From Siphonodentalium dalli (lineage: Eukaryota; Mollusca; Scaphopoda; Gadilida; Siphonodentaliidae): 64,000 bases of DNA. Of the stretch, positions 57,289 to 64,000 are shown piece by piece. A program made the translations under genes and the position numbers. Every line of letters starts with the position of its first letter. Position 1 is the stretch's first letter. Below the pieces are notes generated by a model, which was not told the origin of the DNA, ran no database searches, and saw nothing but the letters and a program-made list of their open reading frames with translations. Where the stretch lies: NCBI GenBank assembly GCA_032622095.1, contig CP136061.1:263654077-263718076 (forward strand), written 5' to 3'.

Positions 57289-57742
57289 GTGAGGAAGTTC
57301 ATTTAAACATTAATAAAACATGAAGTACCAGTTCTGACATGATCATTTAACAATCAAACCATATTCCAAAGGCCTAAATACTTTCCGATATAACTATTGT
57401 AGTTTTGGCAACAAAAAAAATAATAATATTTTACCTACCTACCTACTCAAATAAAAAATTTAGGGTAGGGAGAGGGGAAACACAAAATCTTATAAGTGTG
57501 GCCTTACAAGCTGAAATTTTCATACAGATACAAAATTAAGAAATTCCCAAGTCTTACTAGGCTTGTAACTCTGGAAAATGAATGTATGAAACCTGTAGTA
57601 TGTAGGTATCCTTTACCACATGCTGGGCTATCACCATACCAAAGCACAACCATATTGGATGATCCATACCCGAATTACAAGCTGAAGTGTACAAAGAGAA
57701 AATTCACAAATTTCCAAGTAAAACAAGGGCTGTAACTTTAGT

Positions 57743-58080
57743 AATGAAAGTGTCAGTGACACTGTAGCTCAAATTGGAGAGTGGATCATTTCATGTGTTG
57801 CAGTCAATGGAGCGATTAGGAATGCGTAAATTTTTTATGGTTCCTATCTAGAGGTCACCCCGAAGATCCATATGATGTTGGGTGATGATTGGATGTAGGT
57901 AGTCTGTAGCAAGTGCCTAAGGATTTAGTCATGCAAAGAGTCAAATCCAAGGTGGCCATGTTTTTCAATTTCGGAAAAATTTGATGGCTCCCATCTAGAG
58001 AATACCCCGAAGATTCATATGCAGTTTGGTGATGAGTGGATGAGGCATGTGGTCTGTAGGGTGCAAGCTTGAGTTCTATT
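57743..58080 (+). mobile_element. Ladder element family 3, short copy
   Basis: Head atgaaagtgtcagtgacact + gtagctcaa, then two rungs (gatttagtcatgcaaagagt, atggctcccatctagag). The tail is absent. Confidence 0.7.
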
Positions 58081-59097
58081 AGCCGGTCACGGTCATTGAC
58101 CAAGCAATTATGACGAATGTCCAAGAGAAATCATTTCAGCCAGACATTTTGTCCGTGGACATATTTTTTCAAGATTGTTTCTATATAAATGCATTATTAT
58201 TGACAGAATGGCACGATTGTATACTTTTCAGCCTTTAAAATTTCAATAGGACACACATCTGAGTTATTATTCCAGAAATTTTCATATTTAACTGAGGAGT
58301 TTTTACTCGATTCATTATGTAAGCATATCGATTTTCTTGACACAAAAAAAGATTTGCGGGATTTCCCCAGATAAAAATAGACCAATCTGCGGAGCTATCA
58401 GCAACGTTAAAATGCAAAACAAAAATAATGTGGCGGACCAATCTCCGTAGATTCTTATGGGCGTTGTTACTATCGCATTAAAAGTCAAGAATCCATTATA
58501 AAGATGTGTCACTGTAAAAATAAAGTGTCATTTTAGTAACAAAGTGCTGGAGTAGGTCATGATATTTCCGAAAATTCAAAAAATGCACGTTCCGTTTATT
58601 GGTCCCGGACATCTCATTTTGTATGTTTTGTAATCGCAAGTAAATTTCCAGTTTCCAAAAATAAACATGCGGACAACCTTTAATTATTCTTTATTCTGTT
58701 CTATTGAATTATATGTAATTGAATGACCAAATATGCCTTCATGTAGAGTTACTTAAGTTTAAAAAGCAGGCTAAAATAAAGCCTGCATGAAAATGATTTT
58801 GCAAATTGCAATCAAACTGATCATGCAGTATTGCCATGCAGTTGAGTAACTTTAAATTTAAATGTTTTATAAAACTAACCACATAGTACAAAATTAGTTT
58901 ACAAACTATGAGTCACTGATACTACAATCTATATGGAAATATTGGTTCAGTTTGATTGCAAAATATTTGTCAGGATGACTTCATTTGAGCCTGACATTTT
59001 GACAGGCTGACATTTTGACAGGCTGATTTTTGGAAATGTCAGGCTGATTCACATTCTTGCCTGACATTTTGTCAGGAAGCAAATATGGAATTAAACT
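58081..59097. other. Intron DNA with short cctgacattttg repeats
   Basis: cctgacattttgacagg and variants recur four to five times between 58985 and 59080. Otherwise nothing recognised. Confidence 0.5.
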
Positions 59098-59494
59098 CAG
59101 GCTTGGTACGTGTGCCAAATGATTTAGACATGCAAAGACTAAAATCCAAGATGGCGGCCATGCATTTCATCGAAATTCAGAAAAATTTGATAGCTCCCAT
59201 CTAAAGGTGATCCTAAACATGCCTGTAAATTTTCAAAACAATTCTCCAATAAATGCGGGTTACAGAATGTGCTGATGGATTCAAATTTGAAATCCAAGAT
59301 GGCTGCTGGCAGCTATGTTTTTAACGAATTTCGGAAAAAATTGATGGCTCCCATCTAGAGGTCACCCCGAACAACCGTATGAAGTTTGGAAACAATCGGA
59401 TGAGACTTGTAGGGCGTGCTAACGGAAAATATTGACAGACTCACAGGTGATGGATGCCAACCCATGGCAATAGCTCATTGTCAAGTTGAGCTAA
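59098..59494 (+). mobile_element. Ladder element family 3, two-rung copy
   Basis: Contains caagatggcggccat at 59147-59161 (exact YY1-type core) and tail caatagctcattgtcaagtt, gagctaaaa. Confidence 0.7.
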
Positions 59495-59757
59495 AAATGA
59501 AGCATTTCTAAATAAACAAAGGACATCTCTAGAACAAAAAATGCAATCAACAACATTTGACACTCCATTGGAAGCTCTCATGATGGTGATGCATACAAAA
59601 TTTCACTGAGATCCAACAACCAGTGGCTCAGATGAACGACTGATGCATGTAAACCAGCATGTACCACTCAAACTTCAAGTCTAATTTCTTGACTCTTGTT
59701 AGTAGTCTGATGATGCTGTTGAAAATTTCAGACTATTTTAACCTAAACACATCTTAC

Positions 59758-59848
59758 CTTGTCGTGACCCAGGATCTTGTCTTTCCAACCCGACCTCTAA
59801 CTGACCTATACACCAAGTTAACTCTTGATCAAATTCTTGTAAATCTAC
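59758..59848 (-). CDS. C8orf33: C8orf33/UPF0488 homologue, exon 2
   Basis: On the minus strand: acceptor gaccattgcag, then 91 bases entering in phase 0 and leaving in phase 1, then donor gtaagatg. It encodes VDLQEFDQELTWCIGQLEVG then LERQDPGSRQ. The motif EL-WC-QLE-GL-RQ is the family hallmark (human: ELAWCVEQLELGLKRQ). It joins in frame to exon 3 (codon G|CT). Confidence 0.92.
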
Positions 59849-60074
59849 CTGCAATGGTCAGTAAAAATAATTCATATTAAAACACATATTTTAAACAGAC
59901 ATTGCTCATTTAAACCTCCATATTATGTCTATGTAATTTGGAAGGGGGGCAGTTTTCTGGCTATTTTTAATTTTCCCACTTAAGTGAGATAAACTTTTTT
60001 TATTTTATTTTTACCATATCAGAAATAAGACTACCAAGGTACACTCTTTATTGTTCCATCAAGCCTGCAAATAG

Positions 60075-60150
60075 TGTTTGTCATTTGCAGAATGAGGTCC
60101 CCAGAAGGTGAATTTAGTGATGCCATCCCGCATGGTGGGCTAGCATCAGA
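60075..60150. mobile_element. Half of a composite-foldback palindrome
   Basis: tttgcagaatgaggtcccca, gaatttagtgatgcc .. gggctagcatca; the inverse arm is lost. Confidence 0.7.
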
Positions 60151-60342
60151 AAATTTTGTTTAAACTGCAATACACTTCTTTCCTGATATAATAATAACAA
60201 GATTTTCATAAATTTGTCAAACCTATTACTGCGTCTGGAAAAATAAATATACTGGTACTAAACACTGTGATTACACAAATAAATGAGATTTAATTTTGAC
60301 ATCACTGTGGTGGCAAATCATATACTATTAGTTAACCCGTGT

Positions 60343-60455
60343 TTGTTCACGTAGTACAGGTTTTTACCTACCCGAAGCCAGCCATATCCTATAAGGCCGA
60401 ATGTGATACAACTGGCTGAGGGTAGGTAAAAGCCTATACTACGTGAACAAACAGG
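60343..60455. mobile_element. Foldback with 40-bp arms
   Basis: gtttgttcacgtagtacagg and acctaccc, inverse at 60420-60455. The left end starts at ttaaccc. Confidence 0.7.
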
Positions 60456-60682
60456 GGTGACAATTTTATCTATTGACTTTACCGTACCTGTAGATTCAAA
60501 TCTTCTTCTCCCCCATAGAAATGAATAGGGAAATTTGAACCTAATATTTCTACATAAAAAATAAACTAAAATTCATGTACTGTTTGGTATTTTTACCATA
60601 ACAACAGATTTCACCATAAATAACTTATAACATAAACCTAAAATAACATAAATCACACTCTTGACTCATATTGAAACTAAAA

Positions 60683-60855
60683 CATTATGTGGTCAACATC
60701 GAACCCATGATATTTCGAGGCAATTTTCTAGAAATTTTCCTTATCGTGTAGCTGCCTCGATACCGAAATCGTGGCAGCTACATGTACATGATACGAAAAA
60801 AATTATGTGGGGTTCCAAGAAATATCATGGGGTTCGATGTTGACCACACAATACC
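60683..60855. mobile_element. Foldback with nested hairpin
   Basis: Outer arms ttatgtggtcaacatcgaac / gttcgatgttgaccacacaa; inner arms around gtagctgcc / ggcagctac. Confidence 0.75.
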
Positions 60856-60924
60856 AGTTTATCTTGTGTAGCTATCAACCAATCAAATTAGATAGCACAC
60901 TAGTCAATAGATAAAATAGTATAC

Positions 60925-60991
60925 CTCTTGATCCATTTTCCTTTAAAACTGGTTCTGAATGTTGGTTCAGACTCCTCTAATTAAGACTGAC
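60925..60991 (-). CDS. C8orf33: C8orf33/UPF0488 homologue, exon 1 with start codon
   Basis: On the minus strand: acceptor cttctatttttcag, 55 bases of 5' UTR with an in-frame TAA just upstream, then ATGGATCAAGAG (MDQE, 60936-60925) and donor gtatac. Phase 0 joins exon 2, giving MDQEVDLQEFDQELTWCIGQ at the N-terminus. The acceptor shows another UTR exon further right. With exons 2-4 the protein is 206 residues, against about 229 in human, whose extra N-terminal sequence is low complexity. This exon is the least certain of the four because only four codons support it. Confidence 0.65.
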
Positions 60992-61437
60992 CTGAAAAAT
61001 AGAAGATATTAAATAAGTGAAACAAGACTCTAGAGGGTACTCTTCTGTTCCAAATAAACGTGCATGCATGTTTATTAATTTCGTAGAATATTTCCACCCT
61101 GCACAATGCTTATTTGGACCTGCACATTAATTTTATTTGGTCCTTCATGAGCAAACTAGATTAAACAGTGTACATATGAAATGGAAATAAATCGGCAAAA
61201 ATAACATTTCAAGTATCAATGGTCTGCTTTCACCAACAACTCACATAAATAAAGATTTTACAATGTAGTTGTTCATAATTTTATTAACAAGTGCATCGCT
61301 AGGCGTGGAAAAATAAGCCCTTTAGTCATTTTTAATTGTACTACTAATTTGGTTAGTTATGCATCATCTACTAGTATAAACAGGCAGCTAAGCAAAAAAC
61401 GAGAGCATTAACATTTCACTCCATGACATTTTGAATA

Positions 61438-61460
61438 CAGTGAAACCTGTTATGAGGGAC
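61438..61460. mobile_element. Terminal repeat of a Tigger/pogo-type transposon
   Basis: TA (61436-61437) followed by CAGTGAAACCTGTTATGAGG, which fits the CAGT start and TA target of pogo-type elements. It lies downstream of the transposase relic. The opposite terminus was not found in the window. Confidence 0.6.
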
Positions 61461-61775
61461 CACCCATTGTGCCAAGGAAAAATGGTCGTTAATGACAGTT
61501 GGTCGGCGACGACAGGTGTGGGCCAGAGTCTAGATTTTGAGCAGATTCCTTTGGGAAGACTGCCACAGCCTCCAGTGTTCAACATGATTTTGAATGAAAA
61601 AAAAAACATTATTCTTTATTACTTATGTTTATTCTCAAATAAAAATAAAATAAACAAGTTATTAACAATTAACAATGGACTGTCAGCATGGTCATTTACA
61701 ATAAATTGGCAAGTCAGTTTCAGTTTAGTTCAAAATGTTTGCATGTTCAATTCTTTGATGCCATTTGAAGTACAA

Positions 61776-63118
61776 TCACTTTGAACTAAAGAATCGTTCA
61801 AGTTTTGACTGACTTGCCAACTTATTATCTAATTGCTTACTCTCTATAGCCGATTCAGTGGCTGCTGCAAACTGCAGTACATCTCCCAAACCATGGTGAA
61901 TACTGTACGATTTAAGTTTTTCTAAAATATCGAGAACTTCGCTGTGCGATGGTATGTTTATATCTAACGAACAGCTATCTCCAACACACTCTTCATCACT
62001 GTCTTGGGCATCTGCTTCACCTTTGCCCAACAGAATGTTATCTTCCCAATTTGGGTCACATGAGTCATCACATTGTGGCAAGTCCTTGTCAATGTCGGCC
62101 TATTCTATCATTGTCATTCCATTCAGCACTTCTTTTAATTTTTCGTCTGTTTCACACACGTCGTCATCCTCGGTAACACTCTTCACACTGAACCCACATT
62201 TTTCATAAAAAAACATTTTTGAATCGTTGATTCCTTTACACTTCCCCATGCTTGCTTTACCCACATTATTGCCTTCAACACGTCAATGGATTTGACAATT
62301 TCTCCGGCAGTGTCTATCTCGTCGATTTTCGATACGATATGGCTCAGCATTGCTCCTCTGTACTTCAGCTTGGCTTGAATAATACTGGCGTTACATGGCT
62401 GGAGCTTGGATGTTGTATTTGCCAGTAGAAATGCAAGCTTGATGTTTGACAGTTCAATTGTTGGATGACCACTAAATTTGTCCACGTACATGAGAATATT
62501 GCGTTTCTGTTGTATCATTTTATTGTTCAACTTCTTTAACCATGACGAGAATAAGTCGCCGTTCATCCAGGCCTTTTTGTTTGTGTGGTACTGAATTCCC
62601 AGAGAAGATACTAGTACACCACGGAAACATCGCGGATTTGCCGATATACCGATGATAACTGGGTCCAGTTTTTCTCAAACAGCATTACAAGCAAGGAGCA
62701 CTGTCAAACGTTCTTTGGCTTGCTTAATACCTTTCTTACTATCGGTAGATTTGTGAACAAGCGAACGATTTGGTAGTCCTCGGTAGAATAGGCCCGTCTC
62801 GTCGGCATTGAATATATCTTTTGGGTCATATCCAGCAGTGATTGATGGAAGGCGTTATTTCCACTCGTCGACTGTAGTTTCGTCAACAGCCGCACCTTCC
62901 CCACTTAAAACAGACCACGTAATGTTATAATGATTCCGGAAACTCTCCAACCAGCCGTTGGAAGCTGTAAAATCATCATGATTCATCTCAAGGGAGGCTT
63001 TGATGGCAGCATTCTGTATCAGTGGACCAGACATGGGGATATTTTTGCTGCGCACAACACAAAACCACTTCCAGACTCGCTTGTTGAGGTCGCCATATGT
63101 TGTTCACCTAGGCTTTAG
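61776..63118 (-). pseudogene. Tigger/pogo-like transposase relic
   Basis: Cut-and-paste transposase of the CENP-B/Tigger type, on the minus strand from about 63105 to 61776. Visible in order: a CENP-B HTH segment (LNKRVWKWFCVVRSKNIPMS, GPLIQNAAIKAS), then DIFNADETGLFYRGLP with the first catalytic Asp, KERLTVLLACNAV, PVIIGISANPRCF, then NILMYVDKFSGHP with the second Asp, and LQPCNASIIQAK where the third catalytic Asp is replaced by Asn. Next come TIQKCFF and an acidic tail (PQCDDSCDPNWEDN ... KLERFFSSK). Damage: a stop after DEWK, a stop after ACNAV, a frameshift in a T run near 62215, and a stop after NGMTMIE. Non-functional. Confidence 0.92.
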
Positions 63119-63595
63119 ATACTTTCGATTCACCTGATGACCATTCTCGGTAAAATGGCACTTATGCAGCCTCTGTTGATTCCGGAATGTTTAATGTATT
63201 TAAGATCTCTATAATTATGCATGATTTTGTCCCGAATATAATAATTTTTAATCAGAATGAACTGTGACAAATCAGTTAAGAACCATCACAATACCGGAGC
63301 AGGGACATATCCAGGCCATTTTTCATACCGTTTACCGGTTTGGGCGCCCAAACTCCAGGCGCCCACAAAAAAAAACATTTTTTTAATTCAGGTCCCAATT
63401 CATATCATAACAAGATTTATCACATAATTTGGCCATAAAAGCAGTTTCATAATTATCGGTAATAGACACGTTTAATATCAGCGCGTGCGATGACGTCACG
63501 GCGTTCTTCAAATAACTTGCGATCACTGTAGTTTATGATTGTTGTTTTCGATGAATATTGCGCGTTGCTTCGGGTTTAGTTGATCATGTGATAAA
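63119..63595. other. Unique DNA
   Basis: Palindrome gtttgggcgcccaaac at about 63337-63352; otherwise nothing recognised. Confidence 0.5.
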
Positions 63596-63742
63596 AGGTA
63601 TCTCAAACTCGTTCTATTTTATACGTAATTTATCAACCTCGTCCACTAAATTCAATTTGAGCCTCGGTAAACCTCGGCTCAAATCGAATTTAGTGAACTC
63701 GGTTGATAAATTCCGTATAAAATAGAAACTCATGTGAGATCC
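63596..63742. repeat. Long hairpin, 72-bp arms, 4-base loop
   Basis: Reads through actaaattcaatttgagcct, cgg, taaa, ccg(a)gg and back through ctcaaatcgaatttagt. Arms match at about 85-90%. No flanking target duplication found. Confidence 0.9.
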
Positions 63743-64000
63743 TCTATATATATATTTATATATATTGATATAACACATGTAAGTTTACAAAAAGATTTAA
63801 CTTAAGTTTAACAGTTGGAATAATACTGTAAAGTGTGTTTGGCTTTATCTACGGTAGCTTTCATCTGTGAAAACTTCAAATAGTTTGAGTTAACCCTTCA
63901 GACTTCAGTATTTCAATCAAATTCAAGTGAAATTACACAATACAGTACAGGAACAGTGATACTTTGATCAAATCAACCTGGTTCAGGTGGAATCTCATAA
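63743..64000. other. AT-rich edge of window
   Basis: Nothing recognised. Confidence 0.5.

Larger units (their letters stand above)
56419..57483. mobile_element. Putative 1.06-kb DNA transposon with TTTCCCCTC ends
   Basis: The left end tgtttcccctcgcccgacc and the right end (inverse: tgtttcccctctccctacc) form imperfect terminal repeats continuing as A/T-rich words. The interior has a CpG-rich leader (56440-56620), a broken reading frame (56621-56943) and a foldback (56972-57288). No target duplication was identified. Class unknown. Confidence 0.5.

Overview
This is a eukaryotic, intron-bearing and AT-rich genome segment from an invertebrate animal. It is most probably a lophotrochozoan, and a mollusc is my best guess. 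The grounds are spliced animal genes (a TRAPPC1 orthologue and a C8orf33/UPF0488 orthologue) set in long introns, plus abundant dispersed elements built from tandem units of about 150-175 bp ended by hairpins. That design resembles the 'pearl' elements described from bivalves and the Helentron-type HINE elements of other animals. There are no bacterial operons, rRNAs, convincing tRNAs or CRISPR arrays. A run of 100 N at 1824-1923 is a scaffold gap.

Genes. (1) The last two coding exons of TRAPPC1 lie on the + strand at 5583-5721 and 11715-11843; the 5' exons are upstream or in the gap. (2) An 802-residue leucine-rich-repeat protein is encoded on the - strand at 22888-25296 in one coding exon, preceded by a good splice acceptor, so a 5' UTR exon lies further upstream. 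(3) A C8orf33/UPF0488 homologue on the - strand was assembled from four exons: 60925-60991 (start), 59758-59848, 56053-56187 and 48388-48770 (stop). Their phases join to give 206 residues. (4) Genes of mobile elements: a truncated CR1/Jockey-type LINE reverse transcriptase (31368-32906 +), a BED zinc-finger exon of hAT type (47135-47446 +) and a decayed Tigger/pogo transposase (61776-63118 -).

Layout. 1-1.04 kb: satellite of 186 bp plus multiples of 19 bp. 2.2-4.4 kb: 175-bp ladder element with a second ladder element nested in it. 5.6-11.8 kb: end of TRAPPC1, whose intron holds a foldback transposon with a 9-bp target duplication at the splice donor and a 440-bp inverted repeat pair. 12.9-22.8 kb: ladder repeats and many MITEs (mariner-like, piggyBac-like, composite foldbacks). 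22.9-25.3 kb: LRR gene. 25.3-31 kb: mostly unique AT-rich DNA. 31.4-32.9 kb: LINE. 33-46.6 kb: repeats, two minisatellites and several ladder elements. 46.6-48.3 kb: hAT-like BED region and foldbacks. 48.4-61.0 kb: the UPF0488 gene, with introns full of transposons including a complete 1,179-bp non-autonomous hAT element with an 8-bp target duplication. 61.4-63.1 kb: Tigger relic. 63.6-63.7 kb: a long hairpin.

The host genes have no evident functional link to each other. The strongest general observation is that at least five unrelated-looking repeat families here share one design: a terminal hairpin or inverted motif, a body of 150-175-bp rungs, a GGAC/GTCC-rich block, and a short tail repeating the head motif in inverse orientation. 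Two transposons also sit right at splice sites of the two identified host genes.
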